From positions 62,001-126,000 of the forward strand of contig JBCCEF010000008.1 of NCBI GenBank assembly GCA_039030395.1: a stretch of DNA of 64,000 nt. The letters are read 5' to 3'. The position numbers and the translations under genes are program-made. The notes beneath the pieces are model-generated. The model made no database searches, was not told the origin of the DNA, and saw only the letters and a list, made by a program, of their open reading frames with translations. This document shows, in pieces, positions 10,238 to 18,796 of the stretch (the first letter of the stretch is position 1; each line of letters opens with the position of its first letter). Origin of the DNA: Acidobacteriota bacterium (GTDB taxonomy: Bacteria > Acidobacteriota > Thermoanaerobaculia > Multivoradales > JBCCEF01).

Positions 10238-13200
10238 CTAGGTCGTCTCCAGCTTCCGGCTCGGGTTGCTCACCCTCGCTAGGTAGGTGGTTCGGGGCCG
10301 GGTATTGAGTTCTTCCAAAAGGCCGTAGTTGAGCGGCAGATCCTTCCACTCGGACACACCGGTCGTCGGGTCGCTAATATCGCCGAAGCGGATGCAGTCC
10401 GACGGACAGGCTCCCTGGCACGCGGTCTTGATTTCGTTGTCGCGCACTTTTCGGCCTTCGACCGTGGCGGCGATGCGCGTCCGGTTGATGCGCTGCACGC
10501 AGTAGGTACACTTCTCCATCACGCCGCGGTCGCGCACCGTCACGTACGGATTGCGCACCATCTTCAGGGTTTCCGTGGAGTTGTCCACGTACTGCAAGAA
10601 GTTGAAGCGGCGCACCTTGTAGGGGCAGTTGTTCGAGCAGTAGCGAGTGCCCACGCAGCGGTTGTAGACCATCTCGTTGAGGCCCTCGGGGCTGTGTACC
10701 GTTGCGGCCACCGGGCACACCACCTCGCAGGGAGCCTGCTCGCAGTGCTGGCAGCTCACCGGCTGGTGCAGGATCCGCGGATTGTCCAAGTCGCCCTCGT
10801 AGTAGCGGTCCACCCGCAGCCAGTGCATCTCGCGCGCCTTGAGCACCTGGTCCTTGCCGACCACCGGAATGTTGTTTTCCGCCTGACAGGCCACCACGCA
10901 GGCGTTACACCCCATGCAGGCGTTCAAATCCACCACCATTCCCCAGGCATAGCCGTCGTGCTCGTGGGGCGGATACATGGACTGCTCTCTGGTCGGCACA
11001 TGCACCATGTGTTGGGCGAAGTCCGGATGGTGAGAGTACTCCTCCAGACTCGCCGAGCGCACCAGGTGACGACCCTCCATCGAGCCGTGATCTTGGGTAT
11101 TGGCGAGAGGGTACTGGCCGTCGGCCTTGGTCAACGTGGCGGTGGCGTTCCACAAACCCGCGGCGGTGCGAAGCGGGTAGACGTCGAAGCCGGTGCCTTT
11201 CCCCACCCGGCCCAACCCGCTGCCGCCGTAGCCGAAATGGAGCGTCGCGCTCTTCGCCGGCAGGCCCGGCTGAATCCACACGGGAATGCCCTCGACGGTG
11301 CGCTCGCCGACCGCCACATGGACCCGGTCGCCGTTGGCCAAGCCGTAGGCTGCGGCGGTCGCCGGGGCGAGCAGCAGGGCGTTGTCCCAGGTCAGCTTGG
11401 TCAGAGGCTTGGGACACTCTTGGAGCCAGCCGTTGTTGACGAAACGACCGTCCCAGATCGTTGGGTCGGGGCGGAAGACCAACTCGATCTCGCCGTCCGC
11501 GGCCGGCTCTAGGGGTGGAGCCAAGGGGCTTCCGCCGGCCGCCGAGGGCACCACCGCCGGTCGTTCCGTGTCCGGCACGACCCCGTTGTGGATGGCCGAG
11601 CGCAGCGCCCGGTCGTCGAGTCCCTGCCCCGCCCAGTAATCGCGCACCAGCTCGTACTCGTCGGCCTCGCTGCGACCGGCCAGCAGCGCCACGACTTGGT
11701 GGGCCGAGCGGCATGAACGATAGAGGGGGTCGATCAACGGCTGAACAATGCTGGCGGTGCCGTCAAAAGCCCGGGCGTCGCTCCAGCCTTCGAGAAAGTG
11801 CTTGGCCGGCACCTGCCAGCGGCAGGAGCGCGAGGTCTCGTTCTCGTACAGGCCCAGGTAGAGAGCCTCCTTCGCCTCGAGAATCGCCTCCGGCAGGCGG
11901 CTATCCGCCGGCGCGTTGAATACCGGGTTGCCACCCACAATCACCAACAGCTCCACGGAACCGCTTTCGAGAGCGGACACCAGCTCCCCGAGGTTCGCCC
12001 CTTGATCCACCGGATTGGCATCGATCGACTCGCTGTAGGTGACCGCTTCGCTGCCGAGAGCGGCATTGATCTCCTGGGCCGCGGCCTGTACCTCCGGCGA
12101 AGCGTAGGGCCCAGCCACCACCAGGGCGCCGCTGCCGGCGGCGGAAAGGTCGCTGACCGCCGCCGTCAGCCATTCCTCGACGGCCGGCGCAAAGCCGGTC
12201 ATCACCTGCGACGAGGCGTCCGCACCCAGGCGTGAGGCCAGGGCCTTGGCGGCCTTCGCCAGAGTACTCGGGGGCAGCGGCAACCGGTGATCGGCCAGCG
12301 TGCCGGTGGCCGTAACGGTCGATTCCAGAGCGTAGTAGCGGGCCATCGACCGATCCGCCTCGGCGGCCTCCCAAACGCGCCGCCGCGCGGAGAAATCGGC
12401 GGCATAGCGGGCACTTCCGGGGCCTTGGGTGAGGAAATCCGAGTCGAGGGTGATCAGGACATCGACCTTCGTCAGGTCGTAGCGCACCTCCAGGGGACGC
12501 CCGAAGGTGGACCGAGCGGTCTCCGCCGCCGGGTGCCCGGCAGCCGGCTCCCAGGTGTGCCAGCGCATCTCCGGAAGCTCCGAGCGTAGATCTTCGAGCT
12601 GCGACGCCAGAGTGGGCGACGAAACCGCCTCGGTGAGGATGCGAATTCCCGCTCCACCCACCGCCCGCAGCGCGTCGATGTGCGGCTGCAGAGCCTCCAC
12701 CAGGGCACCCCAGGTGCGCGGCCGGCCGGTGTCGGTGACTTCCTGGGCGCGATCCGGATCGTAAAGGTCGAGGATCATCCCCTGAACCAGGGTGTCCGTT
12801 CCGCCGAGGCTCGCCGGATGATCCGGATTACCCTCGATCTTGGTCGGACGTCCGGTGTGGCTCTCGACCAGAATGCCGGTCGCGTAGCCGCCCACGGTTG
12901 CGGCGCTGGCGAAGTAGAGCGGTGTACCGGGCTTGACCTCCACCGGCTGGCGAACGTAAGGCAAGATTTTCTCGGCGGGCTGCTTGACGCAGCCGGAAAG
13001 CCCGCCCAAAGCCAAGGAGGCGCTCATCAACTGCAGGAAGCGACGCCGGCTGGTGCCGCCGCCGAGCCACTCGCTGGCCTGCCGCGGGAACTCGCGGTGG
13101 AGCAGTTCGCGGAAGCCTTCCGAACCGGCGAGCTGATCGACGCTGCGCCAAAACTGCCGACCCTCGGCGCCGGCCAGGCGCTCGCGGATTTCTTCCAGGC

Positions 13201-13282
13201 TGAGGCCGGAAGATCCGCCTTCGGCCGGCACATCGGCCGCGCGCTGCGGAGCGTCGTCCTTGACTATCTTTAGAATGCTCAT
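10238..13282 (-). CDS. actB: ACIII large iron-sulfur subunit ActB with extended Tat signal
   Basis: 1014 residues. Residues 40-70 (QFWRSVDQLAG, HREFP) plus TSRRRFLQLMSASLALGG at about 77-94 form the extended Tat signal known for MoCo/4Fe-4S proteins of ACIII; Cys98 follows. The middle resembles molybdopterin oxidoreductases; known ActB proteins lack the Mo cofactor. The C-terminal part (about 785-945) has ferredoxin Cys clusters: CMGCNACVVAC, CQHCEQAPCEVVCP, CVGTRYCSNNCPY, CTYCVQRI and CQGACPSDC, enough for three 4Fe-4S and one 3Fe-4S centre. The ATG at 13282 is chosen because earlier in-frame codons lie inside actA in another frame. Confidence 0.96.
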   Translation of the reverse strand: MSILKIVKDDAPQRAADVPAEGGSSGLSLEEIRERLAGAEGRQFWRSVDQLAGSEGFRELLHREFPRQASEWLGGGTSRRRFLQLMSASLALGGLSGCVKQPAEKILPYVRQPVEVKPGTPLYFASAATVGGYATGILVESHTGRPTKIEGNPDHPASLGGTDTLVQGMILDLYDPDRAQEVTDTGRPRTWGALVEALQPHIDALRAVGGAGIRILTEAVSSPTLASQLEDLRSELPEMRWHTWEPAAGHPAAETARSTFGRPLEVRYDLTKVDVLITLDSDFLTQGPGSARYAADFSARRRVWEAAEADRSMARYYALESTVTATGTLADHRLPLPPSTLAKAAKALASRLGADASSQVMTGFAPAVEEWLTAAVSDLSAAGSGALVVAGPYASPEVQAAAQEINAALGSEAVTYSESIDANPVDQGANLGELVSALESGSVELLVIVGGNPVFNAPADSRLPEAILEAKEALYLGLYENETSRSCRWQVPAKHFLEGWSDARAFDGTASIVQPLIDPLYRSCRSAHQVVALLAGRSEADEYELVRDYWAGQGLDDRALRSAIHNGVVPDTERPAVVPSAAGGSPLAPPLEPAADGEIELVFRPDPTIWDGRFVNNGWLQECPKPLTKLTWDNALLLAPATAAAYGLANGDRVHVAVGERTVEGIPVWIQPGLPAKSATLHFGYGGSGLGRVGKGTGFDVYPLRTAAGLWNATATLTKADGQYPLANTQDHGSMEGRHLVRSASLEEYSHHPDFAQHMVHVPTREQSMYPPHEHDGYAWGMVVDLNACMGCNACVVACQAENNIPVVGKDQVLKAREMHWLRVDRYYEGDLDNPRILHQPVSCQHCEQAPCEVVCPVAATVHSPEGLNEMVYNRCVGTRYCSNNCPYKVRRFNFLQYVDNSTETLKMVRNPYVTVRDRGVMEKCTYCVQRINRTRIAATVEGRKVRDNEIKTACQGACPSDCIRFGDISDPTTGVSEWKDLPLNYGLLEELNTRPRTTYLARVSNPSRKLETT

Positions 13283-13310
13283 GCCGTCAGGATCCTCGGT
13301 CGTGCCAGCA

Positions 13311-13961
13311 TCAGTAATGGCAAGCGGAACAATTCGTGATGCTCTGGACGTCGTACTCCGCCACCAGTTGTGGGCCCAGCTCCGACTGCGGGATCGGCGG
13401 TTTCCAGTCGAAGGTGTAGATCTCCTCCTTCGGGCGTACATGCTCGGCCGGATCTCGATGACAGTCGAGACACCAGGCCATGGTCAGCGACTCGACCTGG
13501 CGAACCAGCGGCATTTCATCCACCCGCCCGTGGCAGGACTCGCAGCCGATGCCCTTGGCAACGTGGATCGAGTGGTTGAAGAACACGTAGTCCGGTAGAT
13601 CGTGCACCCGCTCCCACTCGATCGGCACGCCGGAGCGGTACGACTCGCGAATCGGCTCCAGCAGCTCCGCGTTGGTCCAGATCTCCTTGTGGCAATTCAT
13701 ACACGTCTCGACCGGCGGAATGCCCGCGAAGGCCGAAGTCTCGACGGTGGTATGGCAGTAACCGCAGTGGATGCCGAGACCCGTAAAGTGATGATCGTGG
13801 GAGAAGGGCACCGGTTGTGTGAGCACCACGCCCTCGCCGGTCACGTAGCCGGAGGTGCTGAGCAAAGAGCCCACCCAAACCAAGCCGCCCAGGGACACGA
13901 GACCCAAGACGATGCTCAGGCGCGAGATTTGATTTGCGCTCTTTTGGAAGATCTGTGGCAT
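13311..13961 (-). CDS. actA: ACIII pentaheme cytochrome c subunit ActA
   Basis: 216 residues. An N-terminal helix (about 12-35) anchors the protein. Five CxxCH heme sites are visible: CGYCH, CMNCH, CESCH, CLDCH and CSACH, matching the pentaheme ActA of Rhodothermus. Spare His residues (FSHDHHF, FNHSIHVAKG) can act as distal ligands. It receives electrons from ActB FeS centres and hands them to ActE. The ATG at 13961 is the first gene of the operon, 28 bp ahead of actB, with a CRP/FNR-like site about 100 bp upstream. Confidence 0.95.
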   Translation of the reverse strand: MPQIFQKSANQISRLSIVLGLVSLGGLVWVGSLLSTSGYVTGEGVVLTQPVPFSHDHHFTGLGIHCGYCHTTVETSAFAGIPPVETCMNCHKEIWTNAELLEPIRESYRSGVPIEWERVHDLPDYVFFNHSIHVAKGIGCESCHGRVDEMPLVRQVESLTMAWCLDCHRDPAEHVRPKEEIYTFDWKPPIPQSELGPQLVAEYDVQSITNCSACHY

Positions 13962-14060
13962 GCATCGACGCCTCTCGGAATCGCCCTCGGTCACATCGAA
14001 TCTGTGCGGTTCAAACCGCTCCGCACCTACAAATCAAAGTTGCGGTTCCGACTCGTACCC

Positions 14061-14084
14061 AGCTTGTGAAAAAATTCACAAGCT
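14061..14084. promoter_or_regulatory. CRP/FNR-family-type operator between actA and the divergent gene
   Basis: A perfect inverted repeat, AGCTTGTGAA-AAAA-TTCACAAGCT, contains TGTGA (14065-14069), six bases, TCACA (14076-14080). That is the classical half-site spacing for CRP/FNR-superfamily dimers. It lies about 100 bp before actA and about 280 bp before the plus-strand gene, so it more likely serves the respiratory operon. Which regulator binds is unknown. Confidence 0.65.
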
Positions 14085-14312
14085 CCCGACGAATATTAGC
14101 GGCACGCTTCTGCAGACGCAAGGGAGAGCGTGCTTCGGACGGCCGGTCGACAGCCTCGTCCTGTTGTCCAAAATCCCCGGCGGCGTCGAAGCTTCCCTCG
14201 AGAGCGTTCCCACAACCGCTCGGAGCGGGCGACATCTTAACAGGCAGCGGAAAATACCTGCCGGTCCCGTCGCGATCCTCCCGCAGCACCCCGCCGGAAA
14301 GCCCGAACACGG

Positions 14313-14318
14313 TATAAT
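14313..14318 (+). promoter_or_regulatory. -10 element TATAAT
   Basis: A consensus TATAAT lies 40 nt upstream of the chosen ATG at 14358 and 13 nt before an in-frame ATG at 14331. No convincing -35 hexamer is visible. If transcription starts near 14325 the leader is about 33 nt, which supports the 14358 start. Confidence 0.5.
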
Positions 14319-14357
14319 TTTGGCTCGGTCATGCCTCGCCGAGGTCGCTCTTCCACC

Positions 14358-15170
14358 ATGCTTCTGAAGCGCTGTCTCCCAAAATTCTCCGCGCTGACTC
14401 TGGTCCTTCTGGTCGCCTGTGCCGAGGAGCCGCCGCCGCCGGCCGCCGCGACACCAGAGGAACCGCCGCCACCGCCACATATCGCTGGCCGAGCGGTGTT
14501 CTCCGGCGCCGAACCCGCGGTGGAGGCGCTGCCGATGCGCTCGGTGGACCCCAACTGCGCGGAGCTGAGGGACGGCCAGACGAACTTCTCCGCCGTCCGC
14601 CTCGGAGAGGCGAATCCAGCGGACGAACGGCGCGGGTTGGCGGATGTCTTCGTGTTCCTGAAAGACGCACCGCCGGCAACCGACGAGGCGCCGGAGGAGT
14701 CGCTGGTGGTGACCGCTCGCAGCTGCTTCTACGACCCGCCGGTGGCCGGCCTTCAGGTGGGGCAAACGCTGGTGATCGAAAACGCCGACCCCACCCTGCA
14801 CCAGCCTCGGCACTCACCGCGCGGCGGCGGCGAACCCCTCGCCTTCCGCTTCCAGCAACCCTTCGAAGGCATGCGCTCCGAGATCCGCTTCGACCGGGCC
14901 GCGCGGCGCCTCGAGATCGGCTGCGCCTCCCACCCCTGGATGCGCGGCTACTTGGCGGTGATGGAGCACCGCTGGTTCACGGTGACGGACGAAAACGGCC
15001 GGTTCGAGCTACGCGATCCCCCGGCCGGCGACGGAGATGAATGGATCGTCGCCGCCTGGCACCCGACCCTCGGCGAACGGGAACTCACCGCCCGCCTCGG
15101 CGAACAGGATCTGGTGCTCGAATTCTCTGCCCCGGGAACACCCCCACCGGCTGGTAGAATACCGCCATAG
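14358..15170 (+). CDS. Cupredoxin-like lipoprotein with carboxypeptidase-regulatory-like region
   Basis: 270 residues. A lipoprotein signal ends in LLVAC, followed by a Pro-rich linker. The core has the pattern of periplasmic cupredoxin-like proteins: LVIENADPTLHQPRH, then IGCASHPWMRGYLAVMEH, giving His, Cys, His and Met candidates for a type 1 copper site. The tail HRWFTVTDENGRFELRDPPA resembles the regulatory-like domain usually found after this motif. It is divergent from the ACIII operon and 41 bp upstream of ctaB, so a role in copper handling or electron transfer for the oxidase is inferred. The ATG at 14358 fits the lipobox better than 14331. Confidence 0.68.
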   Translation: MLLKRCLPKFSALTLVLLVACAEEPPPPAAATPEEPPPPPHIAGRAVFSGAEPAVEALPMRSVDPNCAELRDGQTNFSAVRLGEANPADERRGLADVFVFLKDAPPATDEAPEESLVVTARSCFYDPPVAGLQVGQTLVIENADPTLHQPRHSPRGGGEPLAFRFQQPFEGMRSEIRFDRAARRLEIGCASHPWMRGYLAVMEHRWFTVTDENGRFELRDPPAGDGDEWIVAAWHPTLGERELTARLGEQDLVLEFSAPGTPPPAGRIPP

Positions 15171-15211
15171 TCCAGGCTCGAGTTGCTCACCGGCAGCCTG
15201 CTGCGCCCATC

Positions 15212-16180
15212 ATGGATTCCTCCAGCGCCCATCCCGCCACCTCGTCGCCGACGGTGCACGCCGAGCCTCGCAGGGGCCCCGGCGACAGGCGTCGGGTGAA
15301 AAAAGACACCCTGTTCGCCGACCTCTCCGAATTGGTCAAGGCACGCATCGCCGTGATGGTGGTGGTGACCACCGCCGTCGGTTATTTGATGGCCAGCCCC
15401 CTGAATGTGGGGCTGAGGGCTTTCGACCCGATAGGACTGTTGACGGTGCTCCTCGGCACCGCCCTGGTGGCCGGTGGCGCCGGGGTGCTCAACCAGGTGG
15501 TCGAGCGCGAGCCGGACAGCCGCATGGACCGCACCGCCGGGCGCCCGATTCCCGCCGGCCGAATCAGTTCCGACACGGCGCTGGTGCTCGGCGTGCTCCT
15601 GTCCATCACCGGCCTCGCCCAACTCGCCTACTCGGTCAATCTGCTGACCGCCCTGCTGGGTGCCGCCACCCTCGCCGGCTACGTTTTCATCTACACGCCG
15701 CTGAAGCGGGTCAGCTCGCTGGCGACGATCGTCGGAGCGGTCCCCGGGGCCGTGCCGCCGATGATGGGATGGACCGCCGCCCGGGACGCCATTGAACCCG
15801 GAGCCTGGGCACTCTTCGGCATTCTCTTCCTGTGGCAGATGCCGCACTTCCTGGCGATCGCCTGGATGTACCGTGATGACTACCAGAAGGGCGGTTTTCC
15901 GATGCTGCCGGTGTTCGATCCGGACGGCAGCCGAACCGGCCGCCAGGCGGTGCTCTACGCAGCGGCGCTGGTGCCGGTGTCGCTACTGCCCACCGTCCTC
16001 GGCCACACCGGGGTCCTGTACTTCGTCGGCGCCGCGTTGCTGAGCGGGGCCTACTTTCTTTGCTCCTTCGGCTTCAACCGCCGGCGCCACCGCGGCACCG
16101 CCCACCGGCTGCTGCTGGCGTCGGTTATCTACCTACCGGCGCTACTGGCGGTGATGCTGGTGGACCGCATCCGCTTCTGA
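15212..16180 (+). CDS. ctaB: Protoheme IX farnesyltransferase (heme O synthase)
   Basis: 322 residues with about nine helices, UbiA superfamily. The first prenyl-diphosphate motif is NQVVEREPDSRMDRT followed by AGRPIPAG, characteristic of CtaB/CyoE. The second conserved region is FLWQMPHFLAIAWMYRDDYQ with GGFPMLPV, also diagnostic. It converts heme b to heme O for the oxidase. No ctaA (heme A synthase) is seen in the window. Residues 1-30 are a charged extension. A possible -10 (TAGAAT, 15155-15160) overlaps the end of the preceding gene. Confidence 0.96.
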   Translation: MDSSSAHPATSSPTVHAEPRRGPGDRRRVKKDTLFADLSELVKARIAVMVVVTTAVGYLMASPLNVGLRAFDPIGLLTVLLGTALVAGGAGVLNQVVEREPDSRMDRTAGRPIPAGRISSDTALVLGVLLSITGLAQLAYSVNLLTALLGAATLAGYVFIYTPLKRVSSLATIVGAVPGAVPPMMGWTAARDAIEPGAWALFGILFLWQMPHFLAIAWMYRDDYQKGGFPMLPVFDPDGSRTGRQAVLYAAALVPVSLLPTVLGHTGVLYFVGAALLSGAYFLCSFGFNRRRHRGTAHRLLLASVIYLPALLAVMLVDRIRF

Positions 16181-16215
16181 GCCGGAACTTGGCGGACGCT
16201 ACCGAGGTCGATCCC

Positions 16216-16896
16216 GTGACGGAAGACGGTACCTTGCCGTCCGGCTCACCCGACGACCCTCTGCCGGACGATCCACAGTCCGTCGGCCGCTCGATCGGGC
16301 GGGGTTTGCTGTGGGGCCTGCTCCTCGGCGCCATACTGATCATCCTGCTCGCCACCTGGACGCGGCAGCGGCAAGGAGCGCCGGAGGCGGCGCTCCCGAT
16401 CCTCGGGCAGGTGCCGGCCTTCAGCCTCACCGACCGCGACGGAGGCGATTTCTCCCTCGCCGACCTCGCCGGCCACCCCTGGGTAGCGGACACGATTTTC
16501 ACCCGCTGCACCCTGGTGTGCCCCACCATGACCGCCCGCATGGCGCGCCTCGACCAGCGGCTCCCGGCGGCGACCAAGCTGGTGTCGGTGAGCCTCGATC
16601 CCGGCCACGACACGCCGGAGGTCCTGGAGGATTGGGCCCGCTCCTACGAGGCCAGCGACCGCTGGCACTTCCTCACCGGACCCAGCGACGGGATCCACGC
16701 CTTGGTGCGCGATGGCTTCAAGCTGGGCGTTGCGGCGGCTCCGGAGGCCGAAACCCTGCCCCCCGGCGAGGCCATCGTCCACAGCAACCGCTTCGTGCTG
16801 GTCGACGGCCGAGGCCGCATTCGCGGCTATTACGACTCCTCGGACCTCGAAGCGCTGGAAACCCTGGTCAACGACCTAGGTCGATTGGGCGACTGA
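16216..16896 (+). CDS. SCO1/SenC family copper chaperone (second copy)
   Basis: 226 residues. One helix (about 28-48) anchors a thioredoxin-fold domain with the copper motif TRCTLVCPTM and the distal His in AIVHSNRF. It differs from the first SCO (4968-5840) in having an N-terminal rather than C-terminal anchor. The GTG at 16216 is preceded by GAGGT with 7 nt spacing; the open frame extends upstream into ctaB, but those codons overlap ctaB and lack a ribosome site. Likely a partner of the ctaB/oxidase assembly set. Confidence 0.9.
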   Translation: MTEDGTLPSGSPDDPLPDDPQSVGRSIGRGLLWGLLLGAILIILLATWTRQRQGAPEAALPILGQVPAFSLTDRDGGDFSLADLAGHPWVADTIFTRCTLVCPTMTARMARLDQRLPAATKLVSVSLDPGHDTPEVLEDWARSYEASDRWHFLTGPSDGIHALVRDGFKLGVAAAPEAETLPPGEAIVHSNRFVLVDGRGRIRGYYDSSDLEALETLVNDLGRLGD

Positions 16897-17157
16897 CGCC
16901 ACCGGTCCCGGCGGCCCACAACGGCGCCGGCGGCCCTCCAAACCTCTATCCCTCCTAGGCCGCGCGGGCAACGGCTCTGGAGACACGGCTCTCCGATGGC
17001 CGGGACCTTCCAGTCCTATCTACTACTCATTTGTCTATATATGTTCTATTGCAAATCAATGGATATGAGCGTAACATCAGACTCGCTTTCAACATTTTGA
17101 ACGTCGGCGCGAAACCGACACGAGGATCGACTCACCCTCACGACAGGAGATGTTTCT
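16897..17157 (+). promoter_or_regulatory. AT-rich leader upstream of the first pseudo-subtilase
   Basis: No gene is seen. Bases 17030-17105 are markedly AT-rich in a GC-rich genome. TTGCAA (17049-17054) and TAACAT (17072-17077) are a weak sigma-70-like pair with 17 bp spacing. AGGAGA precedes the ATG at 17158. The second paralogue has a similar AT-rich leader (19540-19595). Confidence 0.4.
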
Positions 17158-18627
17158 ATGAATCGTCCGACCCTACTTCTCGCCGCGTTGGCCCTTTGCG
17201 CCATCGTTACCTCCCCTCTGGCCGCCGAACGCTATGTCGTGGTGTTCGAACAGGAAAACCTCAAGGCCCGGGAAGCCCAGCAGATCATCGACAACCATGG
17301 CGCCACGATGGTGCGCAATCACGCGGATATTGGGGTGGCGGTGGTCGAGGCGGACGACTCCGCATTCGCATCCAAGGTCCAGTCCGATGGCAAAATCGTG
17401 GGCGCCTACCGCGATGTGCAGCACGCCACCGCCGCCGGCTCCGAACCGATTCCCGCCACCCTCCCGGCGGACCTCGCCTCCGCCCGAGGCGCGCAGGCGT
17501 CCTTGAGCGACCTGATCACCTCGCCTCCGCCGCTGACTCCCTCCACGGTCACCGTGGACCAGCTTCTCAACACCTTCTTCTTCGCCATCCAGTGGGACCT
17601 CCAGTTGATCGAGGTGGAAGGGGTGTGGACGGAGTTCGGCAACCTCGGCGACGAAGACGTGGAGATCGCCGTGCTGGCCTCGGGACTCGACTACACCCAT
17701 CCCGACCTCCAGGGCCGGGTGGATCTCGACCGCAGCCGCAACTTCGTGCCGGAAGACGCCGCCCAGGTGCAGGCTCTCTTCCCCGGCGCCCACCCCATCG
17801 CCGATCTCGGATTCCAGGGCACCTGGACCGCCAGCCTGATGGTGTGCAACGCTCTGGTCTTTAGTTGCCCAGTGCCGCACTCCACGCTGATTGGCGTCAA
17901 GTGGCTCGACAGCCAGGAGCGCGGCCGTGTCGGCGATCTGGTGACCTCGATCCGCTATGCCGCTTCCATCGGTTCGGACGTCATCGTCATCCCCGAAAAC
18001 CTCGCCGAGCCGCTGCGCTGGAGCGATCGCGACGACCGCCCGGCCATCATCGCCCTCAAGCGGGCCATCTTCTACGCCTGGCTGCGTGGATCGGCGGTGC
18101 TCACCGGCGCCGGCGGAACCCTCCTCGAATGCGGTATCGACGCCGACGCCGACGGCGACAACATCATCGCGCCGGCCCAGTTGGGCGCCACCGCCGTCGC
18201 CGCCACCGGCATCAACGACCAGTACGGCAACTTCACCGACTTCGGACGTTCCCTGGTCGACATCGCCGCCCCCGGCGGCGGGGTCCTCGCCGATACCTGC
18301 CTGCCGGATCCGGATCCCAACCTCTACAACGTGGCCCTCGGCGCCTGCACCAGCTTCAGCCAGTGGGTGTCGCCCCTGGGAGTGGACTTCTCAACTCTGT
18401 GCAACTTCGAGACGGGTCCCACCTGGATCTTCGCCCTGGGCGCCGATCAGGCGCTGGCCCACGCCGGTAGCGTGGCCGCCCTGATCGATAGCAAGTGGAA
18501 CGGCTGGCTGCCGGGTTGGCTGGTCAACTGGCAGATGACCCGCACTGCCGATGACGTGATCGATCCGGGATTCGATGTGTTCAGCGGTCGCGGGCGGGTA
18601 AACGCCTACCGGGCGGTGACCGAGTAG
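17158..18627 (+). CDS. Secreted subtilase-fold protein lacking the catalytic triad (pseudo-protease 1)
   Basis: 489 residues. Signal peptide (1-22, ending PLAA), then an inhibitor-I9-like propeptide region (RYVVVFEQENLKAREAQQII to about 90), then an S8 peptidase fold. The Asp motif reads VLASGLDYTHPDLQG, with Ala where the catalytic Asp should be. The HGTH motif reads FQGTWTAS, His replaced by Gln. The GTSMAxP motif reads GADQALAHAG, Ser replaced by Asp. The oxyanion Asn region reads LTGAGG. All key residues are lost while fold markers (LVDIAAPGG, GVKWLD) remain. A binding role is inferred. Paralogue at 19680-21131. Confidence 0.82.
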   Translation: MNRPTLLLAALALCAIVTSPLAAERYVVVFEQENLKAREAQQIIDNHGATMVRNHADIGVAVVEADDSAFASKVQSDGKIVGAYRDVQHATAAGSEPIPATLPADLASARGAQASLSDLITSPPPLTPSTVTVDQLLNTFFFAIQWDLQLIEVEGVWTEFGNLGDEDVEIAVLASGLDYTHPDLQGRVDLDRSRNFVPEDAAQVQALFPGAHPIADLGFQGTWTASLMVCNALVFSCPVPHSTLIGVKWLDSQERGRVGDLVTSIRYAASIGSDVIVIPENLAEPLRWSDRDDRPAIIALKRAIFYAWLRGSAVLTGAGGTLLECGIDADADGDNIIAPAQLGATAVAATGINDQYGNFTDFGRSLVDIAAPGGGVLADTCLPDPDPNLYNVALGACTSFSQWVSPLGVDFSTLCNFETGPTWIFALGADQALAHAGSVAALIDSKWNGWLPGWLVNWQMTRTADDVIDPGFDVFSGRGRVNAYRAVTE

Positions 18628-18638
18628 CGTCCTTCTCC

Positions 18639-18668
18639 GCGGGCGGAGACCTTCCCGGCTCCGCCCGC
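18639..18668. terminator. Hairpin after pseudo-subtilase 1
   Basis: Perfect 10-bp stem GCGGGCGGAG / CTCCGCCCGC with a 10-nt loop, 11 nt after the stop. No T-run follows; terminator by position and stem strength. Confidence 0.55.
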
Positions 18669-18707
18669 CGTCATCCCCGAACCTGGACCGCGGCCGCGGC
18701 GGTGGTG

Positions 18708-18785
18708 TAACAGCCCGTGGTGAAAGTCCTGCGGGTCGCGCGCAAGGGTCTTATGGCCCACAGATCTTTTCACCACGAGCTGTTA
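18708..18785. promoter_or_regulatory. Long inverted repeat upstream of the TetR gene
   Basis: TAACAGCCCGTGGTGAAAG (18708-18726) is repeated as its complement at 18766-18785 with one mismatch and one extra base, 39 nt apart. The right arm ends 11 bp before the TetR ATG. The spacing and position suit an autoregulatory operator pair for the adjacent regulator, or a hairpin in its leader. A further half-copy (GGTGGTGTAA) begins at 18701. Confidence 0.55.
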
Positions 18786-18796
18786 ATCTTGTCGTA

